Shown: positions 34,662 through 47,531, counted from the stretch's first letter. The stretch is 64,000 bases of DNA from Lunularia cruciata (GCA_948567375.1 CAOYZS010000006.1:186001-250000); one strand, 5' to 3'. Notes: generated by a model not told the origin, from the sequence alone. Numbers and translations: made by a program.

Positions 34662-36121
34662 TTTGGTACACACATTTTTCTGGTTTTGTTATCTTTTGAA
34701 GAAGAAGTGTACAATCAAAGTTGTATTGAACCCCAATGGCAACAAAAGAAGGAGAATTATATCTTTGGGTTGAACTCAAAGTAGATTTACTTTATGTTAG
34801 CAAAGAAGAACTCAGATCAGACTTGTCATAGAGAAACTCAAAGTAAGGAAACTTTGCCTTGGGGTGATCAACCCAATGCAAAGAAAATGTAACAAATTTC
34901 CTTTGGGTTTATCAACCAAGAAAGTACAAGCAAGAAAATGACTAAGGCACAAGCAGCTAAACTTGATAGTGTTAGGAGGAACTCATGTAGAATATGTAAT
35001 TTTCAATGAAGAAAGATGGAGGAATGATCATGTAGCAAAGAACTATAAAATCAAGACTTTGTCGAGGAGATTTTGAAATGTCATACAAGTATCCTAAGCC
35101 ATTGAGTAGTCAACATGAAGGAGTGCCTATTGCAAAGCCATCCCAGAGTATGATGTTTAACAATCTTGAGGGAGTTAGGATCTCACATCTATGAGATGGT
35201 AGAATTATCTTCCAACTACCATGAATGAGAGATTGCATGATGCTAATGAGGGGTAAGAAGAAGAGTCCCTCACTCATAGTGAGAAATCTTGTGATTTGGA
35301 GGTTAGATATACTAACAAGGATTGAAGTTTTGAGTAGACTCTGGATTATTTTTTTGGCTTGGAATTGGATTTTGAGTTTTCCAAGGTTCATGGCAAAAGT
35401 AGTTGCGAGTGATTGAAAGGAGGGGCTGAAAGAAGAAGGAAAGAGAGGCAATCTGGCTCAATGGATAGACTCAGATTGGAGATTGGTCCTGGAGAGAGAG
35501 GTTGGTGAGGAAACCAAATCAACATTCCTTGGGAAGAGAGAGTTTGCAAAAGAGATTGAGGAAATCCAAAATTCCTATAGTGCTTTGTGAATGAAGAACG
35601 AGTATAAGGTCAATACCTAATGAGACCTAGTAAGGCAAAGTATTTTTGAGGTGATGATGGCACTCTTCAAGCTGGAGTAGACCATGTACATGAGGAAGCA
35701 CCAAGTGGCATTTTTTCACCAAATGTTTGCAAGAACACAGGTGAATTAGGCAAAGTGTTTTCACCAGAAAATGAGGCAAATGGTTTAGAATTGGAGGGAT
35801 CAATCACCAACTCATTATCCAGTGCTATTTGTAGCGCATTTCTACCTTAGGCTGAACTTGCTAAAGGCAAAAGAGAGGAAGAAGGTGGTCTCACACTTCC
35901 ATCTAGACCTAAGAAGAGAAGCAAATGAAGAAGAGCAAAAATACCTTCTCCAACTTTGATGGAGCAATGAATACTTTGCCAAGATGGGCCAGTATATGAG
36001 AATGCAACCAAAGATTCTAAGCACAAAGAAGAAAAGTCATCACGAGGAGATGGTATCACCAACAAAGCCAAGAAAGACAAGAAGGTTGGTGCCGAGGCAC
36101 AAAGTCATTGTGAGGGAGCCA
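34662..36121 (+). repeat. Solo giant LTR (family G), left part, 5' end
   Basis: Starts at 34662 as a mutated form of the family terminus TGTGGTACCC and continues through the GAAGAAGTGTA segment seen in the other copies. A degraded copy of the U3 reading frame is visible around 35225-36120 (for example RNLVIWRLDILTRIEVLSRL). It is interrupted at 36121 by the 14.4-kb element and resumes at 50538. The bases CCAAG at 34657-34661 match CCAAG after the right end at 52940-52944, so the two parts are one insertion of about 3.86 kb. Confidence 0.9.
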
Positions 36122-36790
36122 TTTGACAACCTAGCAAATATCACTTTTGTGGTAATTGGGTAAGTAAAGTTCGTTCCCGCAAAGATACGAGTCAGAATTG
36201 GTCAAATACAAAGTCAAACAGTAACAATGTATTTCTTCTTGGTTGCATCTTTAATCTCTCGGGTAGAAACCACACCCAAAAAAGAGTAACAAGCACTAAT
36301 TCTCAGTCTTATCATGAATTAACACTCCATAATCACAACTCCATCAAATCTTTCCAAACAATCTTGATTGTGATGATTTAGGCTCTCCCAAAAATTGAAC
36401 TTCACTGCAAAATGACTTTGCCTCAGAATTGTGTTCCACCCCTCCATTGAATGCATAACTTCCTTGATCAAAATTGCTTCACATCAACCTTGCACTGCAT
36501 TCACAAATGTAGAATACTACCAACACTACAATTCCTCTTAGATCTGTCAAGGCATTGCTTTGATTGCACTTCACTCAAGATCAAATACACAGAATGAAGA
36601 TCAAGGCTATGGAATCCAACATCCAACAAACACACTGACTTGCACTTTGAATTTCTCCACACACTCACAAACACAAACACAAAGTTGATACTCGGAATCA
36701 AGCTCAAGCAACAAGCACTACTTCACAGCACTTTGATTTATCTATTCTCAGAATTATGAGCACTGAACAACATCTGACTACAAATGCCAC

Positions 36791-36800
36791 TCTTAAATAG
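36791..36800 (-). promoter_or_regulatory. LTR TATA-like box (3' LTR copy)
   Basis: CTATTTAAGA on the minus strand at the same relative position in three minus-strand LTRs (also 47406-47415 and 55093-55102); plus-strand copies have CTATTTAAAG at the equivalent place. Likely the core promoter separating U3 from R. Confidence 0.65.
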
Positions 36801-36974
36801 TGAAACAAATGACAATTATCTTCCTAATGCACCTCTTCCTTATGACTCTACAAACCTGAAGGTCCGAAAATGACAATGCATCTCTTCATATCTGCCTATT
36901 CAAATCTCAAATCGGTTACTAATCCGATCCGATGTCTACTTCTTCTTTGGCTTTCAAACCCAAACCCAAAGTAA

Positions 36975-39509
36975 CTATACTACTTTGTCCTCGGGTTTCA
37001 TAATTCCTACATCTTCTACCAGATCTAACAATTCTCTTTCTTGATCTAACATTTCACTAGTGGGTAATCTATCTAACTCCTTATCTGCTGACCCATTCTT
37101 CTCTAATGGCTCCAATGGTAACTCCAAAGACATCTTCACTCCAACTTCATCTACTTCGGGTTTGGCTCTAACGTCTTTCCAAAGTTTGTCTATCTCTAAC
37201 TTTACTAGATCTAATCTAATCGTGATATTGTCTTTGACTTCCAATATCTTCCTATCTACCCAAGTTCTGAGACTAATTAATAGAGCGTTCAAGTTTGTAT
37301 CCTTTGCATGTCTCCTCCTCATCTCCTGCACCAACAACTTCAACTTGTGCAACCTCGTCTCTTCAATACAAACACTGGCTTCTATACTCAACATCGCATT
37401 CATCCTGATTACGATCTCCTTCAATGGCTCCAATCTCATCTTCCTTTCACGCTCTTGATCTGCAAGCCAATCTTCCTTGAACTTGGCTTTCATAGTTTCT
37501 TTCCCCTTTTCCTTTTGCACAATCTTCTCCTCCTGATTAAAGAGTAACTCTCTTCTTCTCTATATCTCACGGTCAACTCCCGTTGCCACAATTGCTTCTT
37601 CTCTTCTACACTCTCCATCAATCTATCGAGTTCTTGTTCCTTTTCTACTACCCTCACCATAGCATGGATAATTTCTAGTCTGGAATCAGCAAACTGCTAC
37701 TTCAAGATTTCGTCCTCTGCTACTTGTCTTTCCCTTGCTATGTCACTCTTCTTCACAAGTTCTTCTCGATACCTCGCTTCTCTCTTCAAGTCCTCAATAA
37801 CTTTGACTCTGTACTATTGCCTCCCCTCGCAGTACTTCCCTTTCCTCCTCACCTCGGGTTATACTCTTCTTCAACTCTGAGTTCTCTTCTTCCACTCTCA
37901 CCAAAACCTGCAACATAGTCTTCATCTCTGGACATGTTGACTGCATCTCCTTCTTCTTGTGCTCCAACTTCACCAACAACGGGCACACAATTTCTCGTAG
38001 GTACTCCACTCCATCACTCGCACCTACTTCTCTTAGCATAGAAATCTCCTTCTTTACCTCTTCTTCTCTCAATACTTGCCTTCTTCTTTGTAGTCGTCGT
38101 ATCGGAACAGACGCTTCACTTCCAGAGCTAGCCTTCACTTCTTCCCTTGCCTTGCTTGGACCCGCTTCACACTTTGCCTTGCGTCTCAACCAAACTCCTC
38201 TCTGAATCATAATCTTCTTCTCCTTTGGCTCGAGTACCTCGTCCTCCAACTTTGCATTATTTTCTTCCTCGATCTCCACCCAAACTTCTACTTCTTCTTC
38301 TTTGGCAGCAAGCACTGACGTCATCTCCCCACCTTCATCACTATTGCTACTTGTATCCCCACTTTGCAGCATGAGCTTTGGTTCCTCCTTGTGTTCTGAG
38401 TCTTTGGACTTGCACTCGGCTTTGCCTTTCAAGTCTTCTTTTGATGATGCAATCACCACTATGCCTTTCTTCGGGTTTCCTCTCCTAGCCTTCCAAGGTC
38501 TTGTCTTCTCCACATCTTTGGCTTCTCCTTGTCGACTCCGCTTCTTCGACTTTGGAGTACTTACTTCTACCTCCACGCTCTTGCCCGTCTTCGCATAGTA
38601 CTCATTAGTGCTTTGGATTTGAAGAATGTATTGTTGCTCCTCTACATCAACTTCTCTTCTCAAGTCGGGATGGAAGTGAGACACCATTCTACTATGCTCT
38701 ACCGAATTGAGCAAATTCAACCCAAGGTAGAAATGTGCTATAAATGGCATGATGCAGTGTAGAGGCGACTTATCCCGCAAATTCCACACCATCTGTCTCA
38801 TCCTCCCATGGAAGCACCTCGCCCAGTTGATAGGTTCTCCTACAAACATCTTATGGAAGAACACCGCTTGGTATTTCATCACATAAGTCGCTCTCTCCGG
38901 CTTCAAGATTGCCATGAGAGCACTCATAATCCCTCTCTTCATTGGATCCTTGTAACTCTCAACCTTATACCCATTCTTTGTTCTCTTCGAAGAGAAAGCA
39001 TCCCTCACTTCTTGGGTTTCTTCTGCTACTTCTCCCTTCCCCAAGAATGTGGCACCCTGCTCCATGCTTGCCTCTCTCCCGAGCACTAATCTCCAATCTG
39101 ACTCTGTCCAACAAGTCGGATTTCCTCTCTTCCCTTCTTCCTCGGGGCCATTGAGACACTTACTCTTGATTATCTCGGTCATGAAACTTAGAAAACTTAC
39201 ATTCCAGTTCCACGCCAAGAATGTGATCAGAAGTCGGCTCAAGACTTTGATTCTCATGATCACATCTAACCTCCGAATTGCATGATTTCTCATTGCAAAT
39301 TCAGAGTTCTTCTTTCCTCCTCCCATCTTTCTTGCTTCCTCATTGTCTCTTGGTTTCACTCTCTCAAATTCTTCTCTACACACTAGTGCGTCTTCAACTC
39401 TACTTCCCTTCTCATGATCACCTGCAGGACGACTTCTCAACGGCGAAGGAAAATTGCTCAACATTACTTCATCGTTAGCCCAATTTTTATAGAGCCATGC
39501 CTTCTTCAT
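36975..39509 (-). pseudogene. U3-encoded large ORF, copy in 3' LTR
   Basis: Two minus-strand frames (39509-37794, 571 codons; 37520-36975, 181 codons) separated by a frameshift. The first starts MKKAWLYKNWANDEVMLSNF, then has a globular region (RNHAIRRLDVI, RLLITFLAWNWNVSF, GATFLGKGEVAEETQEVRDA, KPERATYVMKYQAVFFHKMF, EPINWARCFHG, MVSHFHPDLRREVD), an acidic-basic middle with RGVWLRRKAKCE and IPIRRLQRRRQV, and a coiled-coil part. The second continues the coiled coil. I know no characterised function. It resembles the kind of accessory gene found after pol in Athila/Tat elements, but no domain could be confirmed by eye. Confidence 0.85.
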
Positions 39510-39866
39510 CTCTCTTCAATTCGAGTTTCTATTGAGAAATCACACCGAGATGTGCTTGTCACTATCAATTGTACTTCACGCGTATGGCCGCTGGTTTTGA
39601 ACAGTCCCTTCTTGAATTTCTTGCCCCGAAGAAAGGTTGTTACACTATCTTCGCCTCAGGTTGAGCTCCCCCGATACGAAGACTCCTTACTTCGGGTTGT
39701 ATGCTGATAGGGCAAATCCGAGTACTTTGCCTTATGACCCAAAGCCACTTTACCTCGGGTTTCATCCAAAAGACTCTTTTCTTTGCCTTCTTCGGCCATA
39801 CAGGTGCAATCCGACTCTCTATACACTTCTCCATTTTGAAAAAAACAAAAAATGTGGGTACCACAT

Positions 39867-39878
39867 ACCCCCTCCCTC
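39867..39878 (-). promoter_or_regulatory. Family G polypurine tract
   Basis: Minus strand reads GAGGGAGGGGGT ending one base before the LTR start TGTGG. This is the expected primer for plus-strand DNA synthesis and fixes the element's orientation and the U3 boundary upstream of the U3 ORF. Confidence 0.92.
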
Positions 39879-41296
39879 AAATGTGAGCGTCCCCGTGAAC
39901 ATAGACCTCGGGTGTCTTAGAGACTTCCGAGTCTATGGTCCAATATCTCCAAACTCTCTACCCATTTACTCAAGTGGCAAAAGGATTGCCTTCCAGGTCT
40001 ACAAGCTGCATGGACCCATTTTCATAAAGATGAAGAACTCGATAGGGCCCCATCCATCTCAAATGCAATTTGCTTGGAAAAAATATTTGGCAATTGTCAT
40101 ATAACAAAACCAAATCTCCTTCACGTACAGCCACAGGCTTGATATGCTTATCGTGCCTGAATTTCCTCTATGCTTGTACTCCCTTTAGGTTTTGCATTGC
40201 ATTGTCTCTTTTCTCTTCTAACCACATTAGTTGATGGATCCAAAGATCCTAGGTTTCTTCCTCCAACAGTCGTTCTTCGCAAAGAATCTGATATGTCGGT
40301 ACTTCAAATTCAATTGGCAGTATGGGATGCAAGCCATATGTCAAGAAGTATGGAGTTTGTTTGGTTGTGATCTTTTTTGTCATTTGATATGCCCACAACA
40401 TGGCTGGTAATTTTGTATCCCAGTCATGGGCATAATTGACTCACCTTATTCAAAATTTTGCAAAGTAACCCATTTGCCTTTTTTGTTAAGCCATCTACTT
40501 TTGGGTTATAAGGAGTCAGCTTCCAATGTTTAATCTGAAAGTACTTGGTTAATGCCTCCATTACAGAATTCAAAAAATGTGTCCCTTGGTCACTGACCAA
40601 TTCTAGAGGACACCCATATCGGGAGATGATGTTTTGAAAGAAAAATTCCGCCACAGTCTTGGCATCATCTCTACGAGTTGCTTCCGCTTTGACCATCTTG
40701 GTAGCATAGTCAGTGCAAACTAAAATGTATGGCTTTCTTGTGACTCGGGTCATTGGTTGAATAGGACCCACAAAATCAATCTCCCATTTCTCAAATAGGG
40801 CCAAAGGCAAAATTGGTCTCAAAGGCCATTAAGAAGTAGCCATCGGCTTCCCTGTTCTTTGACAAGCATCCCAGCTTTGGATATGAGCATGCACATCTTT
40901 GTACATCATAGGCCACTAGTACCCTACTGAAAGAATCTTCTTTACAGTATTCTTTAGAGCATAGTGTCCTCCCAATGCTTTGGAGTGTAAAGATTCAATC
41001 ACTCCTCCTACTTCGTATGACTCCAAGCATCACCAAAGTACTTCGTCTTTGCCCAACTTGAATAGAATGTTGTGTTTGAGCTGGTATGGCCCCATTTTCC
41101 TGAGAAAGACTGCCCTCTGCTCCGGGTCCATCCCTTTAGGACAATGGAGAGTATTCAGATAATGATATTCTGCTACATACCTTGTACTTCGCATTGCTGT
41201 TAATTGATATAACTCTTTGTTAGGGAACCGATCTTCAATTTCCCACTCTTGGTCTTGAGTTTCTAACTTGGACAGGAAGTCCGCATTTGAATGCAA
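39879..41296 (-). pseudogene. Family G integrase, broken
   Basis: Frames 41296-41030 and 40822-40424, plus unframed stretches to about 39880, cover a gypsy integrase. Visible are an N-terminal part (HSNADFLSKLE, NTLHCPKGMDPEQRAVFLRK), a Cys-containing zinc segment near 40840-40900, the first catalytic Asp in KWEIDFVGPI and the second in LVSDQGTHF. At the place of the catalytic Glu the sequence reads GLTKKANG, i.e. Lys, so the triad is lost. The C-terminal part beyond 40424 is frameshifted but its GP(Y/F)-like region is still partly readable. Confidence 0.88.
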
Positions 41297-41307
41297 AGCT
41301 CCCTTCC

Positions 41308-42560
41308 TTACTTATACAATATATGTGAATTCTTGTAACAACAAGATCCATCTTGCAATTTGCCCGAACAAATTACCTTCTTGACCAAATGTTGCAATGC
41401 GTAATGGTCAACATAGAAGACAAACTTGTATCCCAGCAGGTAGTGGCAAAATTTTTTGCAGGCATACACCATTTTGAGTGCTTCTCTTTCAGTTGTCCAA
41501 TAGTTCTTTTCAGAAACTGAAAGTTGTCGGCTGGCATAATACACTGAGTAGTCCTTCTTCTTCTCGTCCTTCTGACTTAAGACAACACCGATGGCCATGG
41601 ACGAAGTGTCCACATATACATGAAAAGGAATGTTCCAATTCGGGGCTCTCATAACTAGTATTTCAACCAGCTTCTTCTTCAACACCTGGAAAGCTTCTTC
41701 TTGATTTGCTTCCCATAGATAGTCTTCGGATTTCTTTAGAAGCTTTGTAAGGGGTGCAGCAAGCACCATATAATTTGACACAAAGCGTCTATAGTATCCG
41801 ACATGTCCCAAGAAGGCTCTCGGCTCCCGGATGTTCTTCGGGGATTCCAAAGCTGCGATTACTTTAACCTTCTTGACATTGACCTCAATACCTCGACTTG
41901 ACACCCGATGCCCCAGAAGAATTCCCTCCTTCATTGCAAAGAAGCATTTCTCCGAGTGTAATGACAAGCCGGCAAAATGACACCTTTCAAAAGTTTGGCA
42001 AAGGTAATCTAAATGTATATCTCTTCGCCCAAACACACAAAAATCATCAATGAAGACTTCCACAAATTTGCACAGGAAATCTTCAAAGATTGAATTCATC
42101 ATCCGCTAGAAAGTAGCGGGCGCATTACACAACCCAAAGGGCATTTGATTGTAAGCAAAAGTGCCCCAATCGGTTGTGAATGTGGTTTTATCCTTGTCCT
42201 CTTCTCGAATGGATACTTGATTGTACTATGAAAATCCATCAAGAAAGCTATAACAAGGATGACCAACTACTTGATCTAAAATTGTATCGGTAAAAGGCAA
42301 GGGATGATGATCCTTCCTTGTGACTGCATTCAACTTACAGAAGTCTTGGCACACTCAAATCTTCCCTATTTTCTTCTTTGAGACAATGACAATGGGGGAG
42401 ACCCATTCACTACTTAAGATAGGGAAGATGATTCCGGCCCCTAAGTACTTGTCGATTTCATCTATCACCAAAAGCGAGTACTTTGGGTTCAGGTGATATT
42501 GTCTTTGCAGAACCGGAACCGCACCTTCAACTAGATCAATCCGGTGTTCTCCAAATTCTT
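41308..42560 (-). pseudogene. Family G reverse transcriptase and RNase H, broken
   Basis: RT begins in the upstream frame (NPKYSLLVIDEIDKYLGAGI, SEWVSPIVIVSKKK), is stopped at 42355 and continues with two more stops to the frame at 42102: MMNSIFEDF, then VEVFIDDFCVFG with the catalytic Asp pair, GILLGHRVSSRGIEV, FLGHVGYYRRFV. RNase H follows with VYVDTSSMAIGVVLSQ, YYASRQLSVSEKNYWTTERE and FYVDHYALQHLV. F-I-D-D-F is typical of gypsy RTs (Athila elements have a closely related motif). A frameshift lies at the RNase H end near 41370. Confidence 0.92.
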
Positions 42561-42599
42561 GTGGAATACCCGGCATTTGATCAATAGACCAGGCAAATA

Positions 42600-43944
42600 C
42601 ATCCTGGAATTCTATGAACAAGGCAGTGTATCCTGCCAACTCTTCCAAAGTAACTGTCTTCGAAATTTTTAAAATTTTACCTTCAGTCAAGACAACCTCT
42701 TGACAATCATCGGGGTTGATGACTCCTTCAACATGGCTTACTCGGCTTAACCCGAGGTGAGTTGCCATCAAACCCCCTTCCTCCAAGTCAGGTTCACCCG
42801 AGGCGAGGTCATATGGATCTTTGTCTTTGACATCCACCTTGTAGCATTCCAAATAGTTAACTTGGACTTTGTCTTTGGATTCGTTTGAGGATGAAGATGA
42901 TAAGTCTTTGGATTTGTCCTCCTCTTCTGACAAACTTGTTTCTCCAAGATGGGGAATTTTTGTCCAACTCACAGTCACCAACTTCTGATCTTTGGATGAA
43001 ATGTCCTTGAGTCTTAACTTTTGCTGATGCCAATCCACCACAACTTGGGAACTGTACAACCAGGGTCTTCCGATCAATAGCGGGTAACCAGTCTTTATCA
43101 TTGGTCGCAACACAATGTAATTCAACTTGAAGGGCACCCCTCCAATGATCGTGGTTATGTTTGACAGCATGCCCAAAGGCCATCTCCTGGTTTGGTCTGC
43201 AAATTTCAAAACTCGGGGTGTTGGCTCAAACGTATGATACTCGAGTCAATTTGCAGTATCCTTGGTCATGACATTCACACCGGACCCCGAATCAATGGGT
43301 ATCAATGTGATCATGCACCCTGCAATCTACGTGCCAACCTTGGGAGATCCCAGATCTTCTTGTTCAATATGATAGATAGCGGGCATGTCTTTCTTTGACA
43401 TCGACCTCACCTTCTTAAGGGCCGAATTCAGCTGCTTCTTGTACAGCATGTTGTCTTCCCACAATTGCTTGAATGTAACATTGGCATTTGTGGTTGCCAA
43501 ATCCACTACAATATCATATTGGGGTACTCCTCCCAATTTGACCTTCTTCGCCTTTGGCTTTGGGTTCGAAGTCTCTCCATGTTCCATTTTGACTTTGGGA
43601 CATTTCAAAATGGTGGCGGGATTGCTAATGACCTTAACCCAAGGTTCCTTGAGTTGGCCCACCTCAGCTTGGATTAGACCCTTTACTTTAGATCGGATGT
43701 CCACCGAAAAAACTAGAGACTTCATCTTCGTCTCTTCTTCCAAACTCAGTTCCCGAGTTCTGAGTAGTGCCTCCTTAAGTTCTTTCTGCAAGGCTTTAGC
43801 TTTGGCTTTCGAGAGGATCTTTTCCTCCTTGGCAGAAAGAATTGCCTTTGGGTGAAGTCTCTTTGCCTTTTTGGAAGACAACAAGGTCATACTCAATTCT
43901 TTGGGATCACGCTTCTTCTTATTGGCGCGTGTCTCAACCTTCAA
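42600..43944 (-). pseudogene. Family G Gag-Pol linker and retropepsin
   Basis: Frame 43944-43327 is a Lys/Glu-rich linker with a conserved ANVTFKQLWEDN segment that also survives in the deletion derivative at 58228-58578. The protease active site IDSGSGVNVM is readable at about 43279-43293, followed by an in-frame stop, and the C-terminal half is in frame 43209 (GYPLLIGRPWLYSSQ). The order linker-protease-RT is normal for gypsy elements. Confidence 0.85.
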
Positions 43945-43989
43945 AATTTCAAGGTCCGGCCATTCCCCTTCCGAGGCCGGACTCCCTTC

Positions 43990-45772
43990 CTAAGGTCTCT
44001 CCTCCTCAAGTGTGATGCAATTTACATTAGTATCCCCCTTTGCCTGAATTGCTACATGCTCAGTGGGGGTCTGTACATATTTTACAGGCGGCTTTGGGTT
44101 CGGTGGGTGAGGGCATTGGTTGCATGTATGACCCGATCCTTTGCAATTTCCGCATAGAGGAACATACCTGATTTGCCTTCTTGGCTCCGGACAGTTTGTA
44201 GACCAATGTCCCATCGAGCCACAATTGTAACAGGCTCCGGGTGCAACATTTTGAGGTTGATTTTGGTTGCTCATTGGTGGTCTTCATGGAGGAGCATTGG
44301 GGTTATACTCCCTTGGTCCAAACCTCGGACCTTGATATGATGTGCTTGCCTGAGGCTGTACCTCTTGCATTTGGTACACAACCTCCTCGTCCTCGTCTTG
44401 GTTCCATCCTGGAACCCAATCAATCTGCTACACTGGGAATGCATTACGAGTATTGCATTCCGTGTTTGCATGGCCCGACTTGCCACATGCGGTGCACCAT
44501 ACATTCGATCTGCCAAATGTTGGGGCCTTCCTTTTGTCTTTAGCCCCAATCATCTGGATCTTAAAATCCGAAAACTCCTTAATGAGGGCATCCAGCTTGG
44601 TATCTGCCTTATGTACACTCTTTGCTAGAGGAGTCATTGGTTTCTTACCCCCACGTCTTCTTACTTGTCTTGGCTTTGGTTCTTCTTTGGATTCCAAAGA
44701 AGAGTTCAAAGATGTGGAGGATTCCTCCGAAGAACGGGATGTATTGCGTGAAGCTCTCCTTCTAGGCTTCTTGCCTTTCTTCTCCTGATTTCTCTGATTG
44801 CTGGCAGAGTGAGAGTGGACCGCCCTCGTAACGAGCAACATGTTTGAGTACTTGTCAAGGGAAGTTACATTCCTCTCCCTTGCAAAGATTTGGATCTTCG
44901 GTGAAAGTCCTCTAGGGAACCAGGTAATGGCTTGGGCATCGGAGTAACCCACCACCCCCGATTGCTTTGGAACTCGGTTCAAGAGTGCCAAGAATCGCTC
45001 AAAGTAGTCTCTCAACTTCTCCTTCTTGCCTTGGTCTAAATCATTGAGTGCCGCAAAGACACTCGTGTCGTAGTCAACCTCCCAGAATCATTCCAAGAAG
45101 TTGTTTCTCAAGTCTGCCTTGTCTGCCGGTACAAACTCCTTTTGGGTCACATGGGTGTACCAGCTCTGAGCTTTCTTTCAGAGCACACTTGGGAAAATTT
45201 GCAGTCGATCTGCCAAGTCATGCTCCTTGTTAGCAAAGGAGATGACCAAATTCTTCGATGAATTCATCGGGGTCTTCGTCTTGTTCCGTCTCCTTATACT
45301 TTTGATAAGCATGTCAAGTGACATGCAACAAAGTCATCATTTGATGCACTAGGATTGGCTGAGATAGAGTTGAACTTGATAGAACCGAGGGATTGGTTGG
45401 AATTGACACCGTGTTGTCAGCCCAGGGATTCCAATTTGTCAAATTCAAGGTAGGGTCTTCTTCGACAATTTCTGAAGTGAGGGTGTCAACTTCAACCCGG
45501 TTGGAAGATTCAGGATCAACACCTTCGATGTGTTCTTCAAAATTCCTTCGGGACAACTGAGGAATCATTTGTAGAAGGTGTTGACACTCTTCTTCCGTGA
45601 GTGTCCGTGCTGTCTTTTCCCGAACAAAGTTCTTTAAGGACGCAACTTCCTTTACAACTCTATAGAGGAAGTCGGTGTACTGGGCCGTAATGCATATGTT
45701 TGGCCACTTGAGTCTTTCTTCTTTTTGGACAAAGAGGGGGATGCAAAGTAGGCTTGCCAACCACCTTCGCAT
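43990..45772 (-). pseudogene. Family G Gag with three zinc knuckles, broken
   Basis: Frames 45772-45314, 45015-44428 and 44274-43990 together cover Gag. The capsid part includes DYFERFLALLNRVP and ERNVTSLDKYSNMLLVTRAV. Three CCHC knuckles follow: CTACGKSGHANTEC, CYNCGSMGHWSTNC and CGNCKGSGHTCNQC, each C-x2-C-x4-H-x4-C. Frameshifts near 45310 and 44280 split the gene. The same capsid region is present on the plus strand at 60300-60900. Confidence 0.9.
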
Positions 45773-45902
45773 TTCTTGTAGTCAAGTTCTAACAGTGCTT
45801 CTTGCACTTTGTGAGGGAGTTGAGAGTCCAACGCCTCTTGTTTAGTTCTGTCAAAAGTGGATGGGACTTTCAGACGTTTGTCTTCTTCACGCTACAATGA
45901 TT

Positions 45903-46549
45903 TGTAACACCCATTTGTGCATGTGTGTGGTATTGTGATATTTAGCTTGGTATTACAAGTACTTAAGAGATATTATTTATATAGAGATAAAGGATGGTTC
46001 TATATTAGTTATGGTTAGCTAAAGTTAGTCATAACTAAAGATAGAGGGGACCTTACTTTAGAGGAAGTAGAAAAGATGAGCACTACTATTTTGGATTTTA
46101 GTGTGTTGACTTGGTATTATTCCTAGGTGTTTGGCTTTGAGGAAAGAGTTGAGAACTCTTGGGCCCGCAAGCCTTTTTGTTTTGGATTCTTCTTTAGTCC
46201 AAGGATAGCCCATGTGAAGGAATCCTTGACTTAGTGGTTGGGTCAAGATAAGACCACATGCTTAGGGGAATATGCCCATGTGAATGGATATTCCTTTCTA
46301 CTTTTTGACTTTACTTGACTTTTAGTCTAGTAACTTGAGTTACTACGGTAATTAGTAACTTTGGTACGTAACTGTTTCACAAGTATATAAACAAGGGGTG
46401 AGGAGGTACTCATCATCCTTTCATTTGCAACTATCTCTCTCTCATTGAGTTCTCTAGTGAGCAATGTCTTGAGTCTTGGAGTGTTAGCCTTGGAGGAGTA
46501 TGATGGAGTTTGGGTTCCTTGCCTTCTTAGTCCATGGTGCGCTACCATA
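45903..46549 (+). mobile_element. Solo LTR of a different retrotransposon in the family G leader
   Basis: A 647-bp segment starting TGTAACACCC and ending GCGCTACCA sits between the primer site and Gag of the 14.4-kb element. The plus-strand copy of this leader at 59.7-60.1 kb lacks it. It has a plus-strand TATATAA at 46384-46390 followed by a pyrimidine-rich stretch, so its own promoter faces against the host element. The flanks (TGATT on the left, TAATA on the right) are only partly alike, so a target duplication is not proven. Confidence 0.65.
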
Positions 46550-46705
46550 ATAGCCATAAGAGGTTCATCCTGAGTGAGAGACAGGCCGGCTCACAGATCG
46601 TCTTTGAACTGTCTCTTCTTGTTATTCTCTCAATGTAGACATTCATATTGCTTTGACACCCAGTTTCAAATTTGGCTTCATATTCTTCCACTTCCAAGAT
46701 TTTTA

Positions 46706-46723
46706 TCCTCGGCAGTGGCACCA
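46706..46723 (-). promoter_or_regulatory. Family G primer binding site (tRNA-Asp type)
   Basis: Minus strand reads TGGTGCCACTGCCGAGGA seven bases inside the 5' LTR end. It is a mutated form of the tRNA-Asp-complementary site TGGCGCCGTTGCCGGGGA used by Athila-type gypsy elements. The plus-strand derivative has another mutated form at 59697-59714. Confidence 0.82.
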
Positions 46724-47531
46724 AAAATCATTTGACAACCCGACAAATATCACTTTTGCGGTAATTGGGTAAGTAAAGTTTGTTCCCGCAAAGATACAAG
46801 TCAGAATTGGTCAAATACGAACTACATTGTTACAAACAGTAACAATGTAGTTCTTCTTGGTTGCATATTTTATCTCTCAGGTAGAAACCACACCCAAAAG
46901 AGAGCAACAAGCACTAACTCTCAATCTTGTCACGAATTAACACTCCATAATCACAACTCCATCAAATCTTTCCAAACAATCTTGATTGTGATGATTCAGG
47001 CTCTCCCAAAAACGGCACTTCATTGCAAAACAACTTCACCTCAAAATTGTGTTCCACACCTCCACTAAAGGCACAACTTCCTCGATCAAAATTGCTTCAC
47101 ATCAACCTTGCACTGCACTCACAAATGCAGAATATTACCAACACTACATTCCTCTTAGATCTGTCAAGGCATTGCTTTGATTGCACTTCACTCAAGATCA
47201 AACACACAATGAAGATCAAGGCTGCAAAATCCAACATCCAACAAACATGCAGACTTGCACTTCAAATTTCTCCACACACTCACAAACACAAACACAAAGC
47301 TGATACTCGAAATCAAGCTCAAGCAACAAGCACTGCTTCACAACACTTTGCTTTATCTATTCTCAGAATTATGAGCATTGAATAACATTTGATTGCAAAT
47401 GCCACTCTTAAATAGTGAACAAACGACAATTATCTTCCTAATGCACCTCTTCCTTATTACTCTACAAACCTGCAGATCCAAAATGACAATGCATCTCTTC
47501 ATATCTGCCTATTCAAATCTTAAATCGGTTA

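Larger units (their letters stand above)
36122..39865 (-). repeat. Family G 3' LTR (3744 bp)
   Basis: In minus-strand reading it begins TGTGGTACCC at 39865, directly after the polypurine tract, and ends ...GTTGTCAAA at 36122, a variant of the CACA end of other copies. About 3.07 kb lie upstream of the TATA-like CTATTTAAGA (36791-36800), so U3 is very long; about 0.67 kb form R-U5. U3 contains the coding remnant described at 36975-39509. Confidence 0.92.
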
